Part shown: positions 1 to 6,367 of the stretch, piece by piece
How the letters are laid out: each line of letters begins with the position of its first letter
Numbering within the stretch: the first letter of the stretch is position 1
Source: Syntrophomonadaceae bacterium
GTDB taxonomy: Bacteria; Bacillota; Dethiobacteria; DTU022
Direction: 5' to 3'
Assembly: GCA_007130585.1 (NCBI GenBank)
Contig: SLSE01000101.1
Location: 1-10,321, forward strand
Length of the DNA: 10,321 bases
The notes under the pieces: model-generated
What the model was told of the DNA's origin: nothing
Databases searched by the model: none
What the model saw: only the letters and a program-made list of their open reading frames with translations
Position numbers and translations under genes: made by a program

Positions 1-47
1 CCATGCCGCCTGGCTGTACCTGGCTGCGGGAAACGGGGTAGTTAGTG

Positions 48-833
48 ATGCGCATCCTTTTTATCGGAGATATCGTCGGCAAAACGGGCCGTAAAGGTCT
101 AAGCAGGTATCTCCCGGAACTTATAAAAACCCGGGACATAGATTTCACCATTGCCAACGGGGAAAACGCCGCCGGCGGAGCGGGAATTACGCACAGCGTT
201 TTTAAAGAACTGCGCAGCCTGGGAATTGATGTAATAACCAGCGGCAACCATATCTGGGATCAAAAAGACATCTTCAATTTTATTGATCATGAACCGAGAA
301 TGCTCAGACCGGCCAACTACCCGGTGAAAACAACTCCCGGGCGGGGTTCTGTGCTTATAGAAACGGGAAACGGCGGGCCACAGGTAGCTGTTTTAAACCT
401 GATGGGAAGGGTTTTTATGAAGAATGTAGACTGTCCTTTCCGGGCGCTCGACAGGGAACTGCCGGCCCTGAAAGAAAAAACGGAACTGATTATTGTAGAC
501 TTTCACGCCGAAGCCACTTCTGAAAAACAGGCTGTCGGCTGGTACCTGGATGGCCGGGTAAGCGCGGTCGTCGGCACGCACAGTCATGTTCAAACCGCAG
601 ACCAGAGAATTTTGCCCTCAGGCACCGCATATATCTCGGATGCCGGCATGGTAGGTCTCTATGATTCTATACTGGGCGTCGATAGGGAAGGACCGCTGAA
701 AAGGTTTTTGACCCAGATGCCCCACCGGCTCTCGATCTCGGATGGAAAAACGGTATTTAATGCATTGATAGTAGACCTGGCTGAAAAAACAGGAAAAGCT
801 ATGGCTGTTGAACGGATCTACGAAATTATATGA
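48..833 (+). CDS. ymdB: YmdB-family metallophosphoesterase (2',3'-cyclic nucleotide phosphodiesterase)
   Basis: Cytosolic metal-dependent phosphodiesterase of the TIGR00282/YmdB family. The Bacillus subtilis member hydrolyses 2',3'-cAMP and influences motile versus biofilm fate. I chose ATG at 48 rather than the in-frame GTG at 45. That start gives a 261-residue protein close to the family length of about 264 and puts the metal ligands where YmdB has them: D8 (FIGD), E39 and N40 (NGEN), N67 (GNH). The later ligands are H153 (DFHAE) and the H178/H180 pair (GTHSHVQTAD), shifted by about three residues. GGGG at 35-38 is a weak ribosome binding site for this start. spoVS follows in the same direction, the order seen in Bacillus; rny, the usual upstream neighbour, is not recognisable in the 47 bases before the start. 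Complete, with no odd features. Identity is secure; the substrate is inferred from the family. Confidence 0.95.
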   Translation: MRILFIGDIVGKTGRKGLSRYLPELIKTRDIDFTIANGENAAGGAGITHSVFKELRSLGIDVITSGNHIWDQKDIFNFIDHEPRMLRPANYPVKTTPGRGSVLIETGNGGPQVAVLNLMGRVFMKNVDCPFRALDRELPALKEKTELIIVDFHAEATSEKQAVGWYLDGRVSAVVGTHSHVQTADQRILPSGTAYISDAGMVGLYDSILGVDREGPLKRFLTQMPHRLSISDGKTVFNALIVDLAEKTGKAMAVERIYEII

Positions 834-863
834 TTGCAATATTATGTAATTTACATGAATCAG

Positions 864-892
864 GCAGGATTTTGCATGAAAAGCTCGAATTT
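864..892 (+). promoter_or_regulatory. Predicted sigma-H promoter of spoVS
   Basis: GCAGGATTT at 864-872 fits the sigma-H -35 consensus RnAGGAWWW completely. CTCGAATTT at 884-892 fits the -10 consensus RnnGAATWW at all but the first position. The gap between the two nonamers is 11 bases, which is normal for sigma-H. Bacillus subtilis spoVS is known to depend on sigma-H, so the assignment agrees with the downstream gene. It lies in the 127-base gap between ymdB and spoVS, about 70 bases ahead of the spoVS start. Prediction by eye only. Confidence 0.65.
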
Positions 893-960
893 ATTAAATA
901 GTAAATATAGCAAAGCTTTCAGAAATATATGTAAAACTTTACAAAGGGGGGCACATAGCA

Positions 961-1221
961 ATGGAAGTTTTGAAGGTATCGGCAAAGTCCAACCCAAATT
1001 CCGTAGCAGGCGCTCTTGCCGGAGTTCTCCGGGAAAGAGGAGGAGCAGAGATCCAGACCATTGGCGCCGGGGCCCTGAACCAGGCAATTAAAGCAGTGGC
1101 AATTGCGAGAGGCTTTGTAGCCCCGGGTGGTATAGATTTAATCTGCATACCTGCCTTTGTGGATATTGAAATCGACGGAGAAGAAAGAACGGCAATCAAG
1201 CTGATTATTGAGCCCCGCTAA
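961..1221 (+). CDS. spoVS: Stage V sporulation protein S
   Basis: Small Alba-like protein of 86 residues, exactly the length of Bacillus SpoVS. In Bacillus it is needed for normal spore coat assembly and dehydration and affects septation. The sequence is highly typical: it begins MEVLKVSAKSNPNSVAGALA, has an Ala/Gly-rich core around residues 34-57 (GAGALNQAIKAVAIARG), and ends in a basic KLIIEPR tail. The start is ATG at 961 behind a strong purine-rich site (AAAGGGGGG at 943-951). It has its own sigma-H-like promoter and a terminator-like hairpin after it, so it is probably mainly monocistronic and switched on early in sporulation. Its presence is strong evidence that the host belongs to a spore-forming lineage, although SpoVS relatives also occur in some non-sporulating bacteria such as Thermus and Deinococcus. 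Confidence 0.97.
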   Translation: MEVLKVSAKSNPNSVAGALAGVLRERGGAEIQTIGAGALNQAIKAVAIARGFVAPGGIDLICIPAFVDIEIDGEERTAIKLIIEPR

Positions 1222-1256
1222 AAGCTGCTCTGAAACTGCAATGGGTATTTACCGGG

Positions 1257-1291
1257 AGCCCTCTTAAGTTATTAGCAGGGGGCCTTTTTTT
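1257..1291 (+). terminator. Rho-independent terminator after spoVS
   Basis: AGCCCTCT at 1257-1264 can pair with AGGGGGCCT at 1277-1285, with one bulged C and one G-T pair, around a 12-base loop. Seven T follow (1285-1291). It lies 36 bases after the spoVS stop. It ends only about 19 bases before the next start codon, with no room for a normal promoter in between, so some read-through into the PHP gene is likely. Confidence 0.55.
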
Positions 1292-1309
1292 GTCCGGCCC
1301 GGAGAAAGG

Positions 1310-2191
1310 ATGCTTATGGATAAGGGTAAAAAAGTTGATTTCCACTTACACAGCAGTTTTTCGGACGGTCTTTTCAGTCCTTCCAGGCTGATGGAGATTG
1401 CCTCAGCCGCAGGCCTGGCTGCGGCAGGGTTAACTGATCACGATACTTTAAAAGGCCTCCCCGAGGCGCACGAAGCGGCGCTCAGGCTGGGCATTGAACT
1501 GGTTCCCGGCGTGGAAATAAGCGTCCGGGACAGGGATAGGGAAATTCATATCCTGGGTTATTACCCGCGTAACTGCAGCATGCTGGATCAGGTGCTGGAA
1601 AACCTGCAGAAGCAGCGTTTTAAACGCATGGAGCAGGTAGTTGACCGCATGATAAAGCTCGGCTTTAAAATTACACTGGAAGAAGTCCTGGCGGAAGCCG
1701 GAGAGGCGGCCCCGGGCAGAATGCACCTGGCCAGGATTCTGCTTAAAAAGAAGTATGTGCACACTACCGACCAGGCTTTTTCACTTTACCTCAATCCCGG
1801 AAAACCGGCTTACGTGGCACGGGATACACCCGGGGTTAAAGATGTGATGGATCTACTTCTCGAAGTGGAAGCGCTGCCGGTTATCGCCCACCCGGGCGCG
1901 GAGGGGAAGAAGATCGTGAAAGAACTGATCCCCCTGGGCCTGAAAGGGATCGAGGTTTACCACCCTGATCACGGAAGGGCAGCGGTAGAGTACTACAGTA
2001 ACCTGGCCGCTAAAGAAGGCCTCCTGGTTACGGGGGGTTCGGATTACCACGGTGAAAGTATAGAGCATCCCGGGTACCAGCTTCAGAAATCCATCGCTTA
2101 CTCCTACCTCGAAAAAATGAAAGAACAACTTGCCCGCCGGCATGCAAGATGCCAGAAGAAAGAGGCAGGAGGCAAGAAAATTCACGAATAA
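1310..2191 (+). CDS. PHP-domain metal-dependent phosphoesterase (RNase AM/YciV-like)
   Basis: Cytosolic PHP-domain hydrolase of COG0613, 293 residues, the usual length. Characterised relatives are E. coli YciV (RNase AM, a 5'-3' exonuclease that also acts on 3',5'-nucleotide bisphosphates) and a Chromobacterium nucleoside bisphosphatase. Metal-binding motifs appear in order: DFHLHSSFSDG (residues 10-20), TDHDT (42-46), PGVEIS (66-71), AHPG (193-196), EVYHPDH (215-221) and GGSDYHG (242-248). Residues 90-190 form the helical insertion usual in this subfamily. Two starts are possible: ATG at 1310 with GGAG five bases ahead, or ATG at 1316 with AAGG six bases ahead; the longer is given. It starts just beyond the spoVS terminator, so transcription is probably by read-through or from an unseen promoter. 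Family is certain; whether it acts on RNA ends or on nucleotide bisphosphates is not shown by the sequence. Confidence 0.9.
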   Translation: MLMDKGKKVDFHLHSSFSDGLFSPSRLMEIASAAGLAAAGLTDHDTLKGLPEAHEAALRLGIELVPGVEISVRDRDREIHILGYYPRNCSMLDQVLENLQKQRFKRMEQVVDRMIKLGFKITLEEVLAEAGEAAPGRMHLARILLKKKYVHTTDQAFSLYLNPGKPAYVARDTPGVKDVMDLLLEVEALPVIAHPGAEGKKIVKELIPLGLKGIEVYHPDHGRAAVEYYSNLAAKEGLLVTGGSDYHGESIEHPGYQLQKSIAYSYLEKMKEQLARRHARCQKKEAGGKKIHE

Positions 2192-2221
2192 AACTGAGTG
2201 TGGAGCGAATAGCCCAGTTTT
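2190..2221 (+). terminator. Possible hairpin terminator at the end of the PHP gene
   Basis: AAAACTG at 2190-2196, overlapping the stop codon, is the inverse complement of CAGTTTT at 2215-2221. The 18-base loop is long and there is no further T-run beyond the four T of the arm, so termination would be weak. The position directly after the gene is the main support. Confidence 0.35.
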
Positions 2222-2648
2222 AAATTATCAGTTGTTTCCCTGTCAGGCCAATTAAGTTACCAGGGTAGTTGAACCTTTTAGTCGAAGATTATTATTTAAA
2301 ATATTGTGGTACGTTAATAATATTTACCAATATTTCTCTGGCTTCCGGTCTCTGACTTCCTACATCCTGTATCTGCCTGGAAGGCGGCAAAAAACCGAGA
2401 CAGAGCCGCCTGCCGGCGCCTGCGACGAAGGGGTATTGGAGTGCAGTACTGCGGCCTGCGATGCCGGAGGTCGGAAGTCGGAAGTCGGAGGTTGGAAGGT
2501 TCTCGATAAAGAATAGCCGGGCAGGTGAACCTTTCCCGGAAAGCTTACGTTCAAACAGCTCCGCGACGCAAGCGTTTCAGGCTCGGCTTCAGCACGCTAA
2601 CGGTTAATTTTGCAGCTGTAACCATTTGACGCGCTACTAGCTTTCAAA
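2222..2648. other. Gene-free intergenic stretch containing a decayed repeat
   Basis: About 430 bases without a credible gene. It opens AT-rich (about 2281-2335) and becomes GC-rich from about 2375. It holds the heptamer arrays described separately, a small perfect hairpin (CTTTC CCG GAAAG, 2531-2543), and a further GC-rich tract (about 2550-2610) with AGCGT/ACGCT inverted arms. An open frame at 2304-2516 runs straight through the tandem repeat, has no good ribosome binding site and resembles no protein I know, so I do not call it. Confidence 0.5.
2341..2499. repeat. Heptamer repeat element with opposed arrays
   Basis: At 2465-2499 there are five consecutive 7-base units of consensus CGGARGT: CGGAGGT, CGGAAGT, CGGAAGT, CGGAGGT, TGGAAGG. 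At 2355-2375 three degenerate heptamers (ACTTCCT, ACATCCT, GTATCTG) match the reverse complement, ACTTCCG, in phase. The two arrays bracket about 90 bases of GC-rich sequence. The arrangement suggests a dispersed intergenic element with inverted repetitive ends, now decayed. It is not a CRISPR: the units are contiguous and there are no spacers. Whether it recurs in the genome cannot be seen here. Confidence 0.6.
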
Positions 2649-2677
2649 TTGTCCGGGAAAGTGATAAAATTTAGTAT
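2649..2677 (+). promoter_or_regulatory. Predicted housekeeping promoter of the decarboxylase-gltX operon
   Basis: TTGTCC at 2649-2654 as -35, a 17-base spacer, and TAGTAT at 2672-2677 as -10. Each element matches four or more of the six sigma-A consensus positions and the spacing is ideal. Transcription would begin near 2684, just ahead of the GGGAGGG ribosome binding site at 2686-2692, leaving a very short leader. That rules out the ATG at 2678 as the start of the first gene. Confidence 0.5.
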
Positions 2678-2704
2678 ATGTTTTTGGGAGGGATACAATA
2701 TAAT

Positions 2705-3103
2705 ATGCAGAATTTTGATTTTGCCTTACAGGTCATGGTAATCGGTTTCCTGGTAGTTGTTGTTACCCTGGTTGGTCTCTTCGGGGTTTTATTGCTTTTC
2801 ACAAGAATATTCTATAAATCTGAAGTTGTAGAGCCTCCCGTACCAGCAGCCGAAGAAAGCAGTCCGCAGGAAACAGCCGGCGATGACGGAGATCAGCGAA
2901 GAACAGCTGCGATAATGGCTGCAGTTTATCGCTACATGCAGGATCAGGGCGGTTTAACTGCGGGTAGAAGGTACAGTATTGCTGTGCAAAAGGCAACTGC
3001 GGGCAATGCCGGCCACTGGCATATACTGGGTAGAATGGCCCTGCTTAACAATAGGACGGCTTTAGAAAATATTAGGAGGAAGAAAAAGAGTGAAAACATT
3101 TAA
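2705..3103 (+). CDS. Sodium pump decarboxylase, gamma (OadG-like) subunit
   Basis: Small membrane subunit that anchors and assembles biotin-dependent decarboxylases, which use decarboxylation to export Na+. With ATG at 2705 it has 132 residues. One membrane helix spans about 10-32 (from VMVIGFLVVVV through VLLLF). A Pro/Glu-rich cytosolic linker (about 40-65) leads into a tail with the segment AAIMAAVYRYM (68-78) and the W-x3-GR motif (W105, G109, R110) seen in clostridial OadG-like proteins. It ends with a basic RRKKK. I reject ATG at 2678 because it falls inside the predicted promoter and lies before the GGGAGGG site. The 3' end overlaps the biotin carrier gene by 14 bases, pointing to translational coupling. 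The carboxyl substrate (oxaloacetate, methylmalonyl-CoA or glutaconyl-CoA) is not revealed. Confidence 0.85.
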   Translation: MQNFDFALQVMVIGFLVVVVTLVGLFGVLLLFTRIFYKSEVVEPPVPAAEESSPQETAGDDGDQRRTAAIMAAVYRYMQDQGGLTAGRRYSIAVQKATAGNAGHWHILGRMALLNNRTALENIRRKKKSENI

Positions 3104-3518
3104 AGTAACGGTCGATGGTCAAACTTATAATGTTCAGGTTGAAGAAGTCGGAGAGGCCTCTGAGGAGGCTTCGCCTGAAAAAGTTGATGATAAAGGCGCA
3201 CAGCCTTCACCGGCTCAACCGAAAGCCGAACCCGCCAGGGCAGATAAAGAACCGGCCCCTGTTGAAAAAATCCCTGAAGGAACTGCCAAACCCGCGCCAG
3301 GCGGCGGTTTGCAGGTTAAAGCCCCGATGCCCGGTTCGATTCTCGAGTTAAAGGTCGGTGTGGGCGATGAAATTAAGGTTGGCGACGTGCTGCTGGTTTT
3401 GGAAGCGATGAAAATGGAAAACGAACTGACAGCTTCACAGGCCGGTACGGTAAAAGAAGTTCTGGTTAAAAAAGGCGACGCTGTTAACAGCGGAGACCCC
3501 TTGCTGGTTTTATCATAA
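3090..3518 (+). CDS. Biotin carboxyl carrier protein of a sodium pump decarboxylase
   Basis: Carries the biotin that takes a carboxyl group from the carboxyltransferase to the membrane beta subunit. It has 142 residues in three parts. A short N-terminal beta segment (MKTFKVTVDGQTYNVQVEEV) is followed by a flexible Ala/Pro/Lys/Glu-rich linker (about 22-73), then a C-terminal biotinyl domain (about 75-142). The biotinylation motif EAMKMEN spans 105-111 with target lysine K108, and PMPG at 79-82 is the usual hairpin partner motif. The start is GTG at 3090, ten bases behind a perfect AGGAGG (3074-3079). It overlaps the gamma gene and is followed after 45 bases by the beta gene. This gene order marks it as a decarboxylase carrier rather than acetyl-CoA carboxylase AccB. 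Confidence 0.93.
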   Translation: MKTFKVTVDGQTYNVQVEEVGEASEEASPEKVDDKGAQPSPAQPKAEPARADKEPAPVEKIPEGTAKPAPGGGLQVKAPMPGSILELKVGVGDEIKVGDVLLVLEAMKMENELTASQAGTVKEVLVKKGDAVNSGDPLLVLS

Positions 3519-3563
3519 AGCCGGGATTCGCTAATTGAAAACCTGAAAGGGGTTGAGCTTAAA

Positions 3564-4694
3564 TTGCTTGATATGCTTATAGAATTTTTACAGGGTACCG
3601 GTTATTATAACCTGCGGGTCAACGACGTTATTATGATTATCATTGCCTGTATCCTGTTATATCTTGGTATAGCAAAAAGGTATGAACCTCTGCTGCTGGT
3701 TCCGATTGGTTTCGGGGTTCTGCTGGTTAACCTGCCGCTCGGCGCTTTGATGATTCCGGAGATAGGCCCGGACCCCGGCGGGCTGCTTTATTACCTGTCC
3801 CTGGGTCTTGAACTCGGAATTTACCCGCCCCTGATTTTTCTCGGAGTGGGCGCCATGACCGATTTTGGTCCGTTAATTGCCAACCCGGTAACGATTCTGC
3901 TTGGAGCGGCGGCCCAGTTTGGAATTTTCCTTACTTTCCTGGGAGCCATCCTGCTCGGTTTTTCTGCCCCCGAGGCGGGCGCCATTGGAATCATCGGAGG
4001 CGCAGACGGCCCTACCGCCATCTTCCTGGCCAGCCGGCTTGCTCCCGAGCTCCTTGGTCCCATCGCCATAGCGGCATACTCTTACATGGCCATGGTTCCC
4101 ATTATCCAGCCTCCGATTATGCGGCTGCTGACCACCAGCAAAGAGCGCCAGGTGGTGATGGAGCAGTTAAGGCCTGTCTCGAAAATTGAAAAAATCCTTT
4201 TCCCGATTATTGTAATTGTTCTCTCCGGCCTTCTCCTGCCGGCGGCCCTGCCTCTCCTGGGTATGCTGATGTTTGGCAACCTGATCAGGGAAAGCGGGGT
4301 AACAGATCGCCTCAGCAAGGCCGCGCAGAATGAATTAAATAATATAATTGTTATCTTCCTCGGCGTGACCGTCGGGGCCAAAGCGACAGCTGTATACTTT
4401 CTTACCGCCGAGACGATCATGATTATTGTTCTCGGCCTGGTTGCCTTTGCTTTCGGGACAGCGGCCGGGGTGCTCATGGGCAAGGCGCTTTATCACATTA
4501 CCGGCGGCAAAATCAATCCCCTGATCGGATCGGCCGGTGTTTCGGCTGTTCCGATGGCCGCCCGTGTTTCTCAGTCGGTCGGTAAGGAAGAAAATCCCAA
4601 CAATTACCTGTTGATGCACGCCATGGGTCCGAATGTGGCCGGTGTTATCGGTTCTGCTGTTGCGGCCGGGATACTTTTATCGATTCTGCTCTAA
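3564..4694 (+). CDS. Sodium ion-translocating decarboxylase, beta subunit (OadB/MmdB/GcdB family)
   Basis: Integral membrane subunit that decarboxylates carboxybiotin and couples this to Na+ export. It has 376 residues, near the family norm, with many hydrophobic helices. Hallmark segments are all present: GAMTDFGPLIANP (96-108), GGADGPTAIFLASRLAPELL (145-164, with D148 in the position of the essential membrane aspartate), the SYMAMVPIIQPPIMRLLTT region, GNLIRESGVTDRL, the NNIIVIFLGVTVGAKA region, and the C-terminal part with GSAGVSAVPMAARVSQ and MHAMGPNVAGVIGSA. The start is TTG at 3564, 11 bases after AAAGGGG (3546-3552); the later in-frame ATG at 3573 is too far from that site. The gltX start lies 19 bases past its stop. 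Family is certain. The complex also needs a carboxyltransferase (alpha) subunit, which is not in this window, so the substrate is unknown. Confidence 0.95.
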   Translation: MLDMLIEFLQGTGYYNLRVNDVIMIIIACILLYLGIAKRYEPLLLVPIGFGVLLVNLPLGALMIPEIGPDPGGLLYYLSLGLELGIYPPLIFLGVGAMTDFGPLIANPVTILLGAAAQFGIFLTFLGAILLGFSAPEAGAIGIIGGADGPTAIFLASRLAPELLGPIAIAAYSYMAMVPIIQPPIMRLLTTSKERQVVMEQLRPVSKIEKILFPIIVIVLSGLLLPAALPLLGMLMFGNLIRESGVTDRLSKAAQNELNNIIVIFLGVTVGAKATAVYFLTAETIMIIVLGLVAFAFGTAAGVLMGKALYHITGGKINPLIGSAGVSAVPMAARVSQSVGKEENPNNYLLMHAMGPNVAGVIGSAVAAGILLSILL

Positions 4695-4713
4695 TAATGA
4701 AAGAGGTGTTTTT

Positions 4714-6159
4714 GTGTCAGATGTTAAGGTGAGGTTTGCTCCCAGCCCGACCGGTGAACTGCACATCGGCGGCGCCAGAACAGCTTTGTTTAATTTGCTT
4801 CATGTCAGGTCCGAAGGCGGGACCTTTATTCTCAGGATCGACGATACCGACCTGGAAAGGTCCAGGGCAGATTACATTGACAAACTGCTTGATTCGCTGC
4901 GCTGGCTGGGTTTTGACTGGGATGAGGGGCCTTATTACCAGTCGCGGCGGATTGAACACTACACGGCCGAAGCGCAACGTCTTTTAAAAGTAAACGCGGC
5001 CTACCGCTGTTACTGTACCGTGGAGGAGCTGGCCGCCGGACGGGAGGCAGCCAGGAAGGAAAACAGGGCCTTCCTGTACCCGGGCACCTGCAGGGAATTA
5101 ACTCCCGAACAGGAAAAAGAACACCTCGAAGCGGGAAGGGAGGCCGTAGTGAGGCTGCGCACTCCCGACCGGGGGACGACGGTAGTCGATGATCAGATCC
5201 GGGGCAAAGTGAGTTTTGAAAATGAAACCCTGGATGATTTTATTATCATAAAATCCAACGGACAGCCCACCTATAATTTTGCCAGCGTAGTTGATGACCT
5301 TCAGATGGGAATAACCGATGTGATCCGCGCTGAAGAGCACCTTTCCAACACTCCCCGTCAGCTTTTGTGCGCCCTGGCCCTGGGTTACGACCTGCCCCGG
5401 TTTGCCCATGTTCCGATGATCCTGGCGCCGGACCGCAGCAAACTCAGCAAACGGCACGGGGCAACCTCGGTGGAGGAATTTTACAGGGAAGGCTACCTGC
5501 CGGAAGCCCTGGTCAACTATATGGCCCTGCTCGGCTGGTCGCCCGGCGAAGACCGCGAAATTTTAACCCTGGAAGAAATGATTGCATCATTCAGCCTGCA
5601 GAGGGTTAATAAAACCGCGGCAATATACGATGTGAACAAGCTGGCCTGGATGAACGGCCATTATATCCGCGAATATGATCCGGATAAACTGGCGGAAGCG
5701 GCCCTGCCTTTTTTTAAACGCGATGGCCTTCTGGAAGGAGATCTGACAGAACCTGAATTCGCTTACTTTAAAAGGGTTTTGGAGGCTGTCCGGGAGAGAG
5801 CGAGAACCCTTGTTGAGCTTGCCGAAGCAGCGGAATATTTCTACACAGATCAGTTTGAATATGAAGAAAAAGGGATAAAAAAAGCATTCGGAAAGGAAGG
5901 GACTGCCGGGATCCTGCGTGAAATTACAGCGGAACTTCGGGCCCTGGAAAGCTTCGACAGGGAAACCACGGCAGCTCTTTATGATTCCCTGGTTGAAAAA
6001 AAGGGCCTTTCTCTCGGCCGCCTGATCCAGCCGACCCGCCTGGCCATTACGGGACGCATGGGCGGACCAGGCCTGTTCGAGATCATGGAATTGCTGGGAC
6101 AGGAAAAAACGATCGCCCGATTGGAAAAGGCGATCGTTTATATCGAAACAAACCTCTAA
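4714..6159 (+). CDS. gltX: Glutamate--tRNA ligase
   Basis: Class I aminoacyl-tRNA synthetase that charges tRNA-Glu and, in most Firmicutes, also tRNA-Gln, whose product is then corrected by GatCAB (not in this window). It has 481 residues, the usual bacterial length. The ATP-site motifs are HIGG (17-20, within PSPTGELHIGGARTAL) and KLSKR (243-247, the KMSKS equivalent). Cysteines C99, C101 and C126 plus Y122 form the zinc-binding pattern of many bacterial GluRS. The C-terminal third is the helical anticodon-binding domain. The start is GTG at 4714, five bases after GAGGTG (4703-4708), giving MSDVKVRFAPSPTG. An in-frame ATG at 4633 would overlap the beta-subunit gene by 62 bases and add 27 residues the family lacks. 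Co-transcription with the decarboxylase genes is likely, as the gap is 19 bases. Confidence 0.97.
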   Translation: MSDVKVRFAPSPTGELHIGGARTALFNLLHVRSEGGTFILRIDDTDLERSRADYIDKLLDSLRWLGFDWDEGPYYQSRRIEHYTAEAQRLLKVNAAYRCYCTVEELAAGREAARKENRAFLYPGTCRELTPEQEKEHLEAGREAVVRLRTPDRGTTVVDDQIRGKVSFENETLDDFIIIKSNGQPTYNFASVVDDLQMGITDVIRAEEHLSNTPRQLLCALALGYDLPRFAHVPMILAPDRSKLSKRHGATSVEEFYREGYLPEALVNYMALLGWSPGEDREILTLEEMIASFSLQRVNKTAAIYDVNKLAWMNGHYIREYDPDKLAEAALPFFKRDGLLEGDLTEPEFAYFKRVLEAVRERARTLVELAEAAEYFYTDQFEYEEKGIKKAFGKEGTAGILREITAELRALESFDRETTAALYDSLVEKKGLSLGRLIQPTRLAITGRMGGPGLFEIMELLGQEKTIARLEKAIVYIETNL

Positions 6160-6166
6160 GAGGCTT
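6145..6166 (-). terminator. Possible minus-strand terminator between the convergent genes
   Basis: Read on the minus strand, AAGCCTC and GAGGTTT form a 7-pair stem with one G-T pair around a TTA loop. The T-rich arm continues as TTTGTTTC. It lies 18 bases beyond the stop of the 42-residue membrane protein and overlaps the gltX stop codon. On the plus strand the same sequence has a mismatch and no T-run, so it would not serve gltX. Short stem, modest support. Confidence 0.35.
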
Positions 6167-6184
6167 CCGGTCATGCAGTGAGGC

Positions 6185-6313
6185 TTACTTTTTGCCCCCG
6201 GTATTATCCTGGTCCGAATCAGCTTCCTTTTTCTTGTCGTAACCGCTTTTCAGAAAAAATACCAGTAAAAAAAAGATAACGATCAGGACTATTCCGGAAA
6301 TCAGCTGAAACAT
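6185..6313 (-). CDS. 42-residue single-pass membrane protein, unknown function
   Basis: Starts at ATG (6313-6311) and stops at TAA (6187-6185). It encodes a hydrophobic N-terminal helix (about residues 4-21, beginning MFQLISGIVLIVIFFLLVFF) followed by a charged, soluble tail (KSGYDKKKEADSDQDN, then GGKK). An AAAAGGAGTG site with GGAG eight bases ahead of the ATG is among the best ribosome binding sites in the window, which is the strongest argument that it is translated. It lies 80 bases after the glycosyltransferase stop on the same strand, so it could be the last gene of the capA operon. With no cleavage-like site after the helix, I expect an N-out/C-in or N-in/C-out bitopic protein. I recognise no family. 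A membrane anchor or regulator for the envelope enzymes upstream is only a guess. Confidence 0.7.
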   Translation of the reverse strand: MFQLISGIVLIVIFFLLVFFLKSGYDKKKEADSDQDNTGGKK

Positions 6314-6367
6314 AAAAAGCACTCCTTTTTTAGTTCATTTTGGCCAGCGGGTTAGTTTATCCCAGGC

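Noticed and set aside
1..47. Tail of an upstream gene before ymdB
   Set aside because: Frames ending at 41, at 45 or later are all possible, and none matches the C-terminus of RNase Y, the expected neighbour. There is too little sequence to choose.
834..1091. 85-codon plus-strand frame starting in the ymdB-spoVS gap
   Set aside because: It runs through the spoVS promoter and overlaps spoVS out of frame, has no ribosome binding site, and its composition is not protein-like.
2465..2499. CRISPR-like tandem array
   Set aside because: The units are 7 bases and contiguous, without spacers.
2304..2516. 70-codon frame between the PHP gene and the decarboxylase operon
   Set aside because: It translates the heptamer repeat, has no ribosome binding site and matches no family I recognise.
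2678..2704. Nine-codon N-terminal extension of the gamma subunit
   Set aside because: The ATG lies next to the predicted -10 box and before the ribosome binding site; ATG at 2705 fits better.
4633..4713. 27-codon N-terminal extension of gltX
   Set aside because: It overlaps the beta-subunit gene and precedes a good GAGGTG-GTG start; GluRS proteins begin just ahead of the RFAPSPTG segment.
6160..6195. gltX terminator formed by two GAGGCTT copies before TACTTTTT
   Set aside because: The two copies are direct, not inverted, so they cannot form a stem; the remaining pairing is only about five weak pairs.
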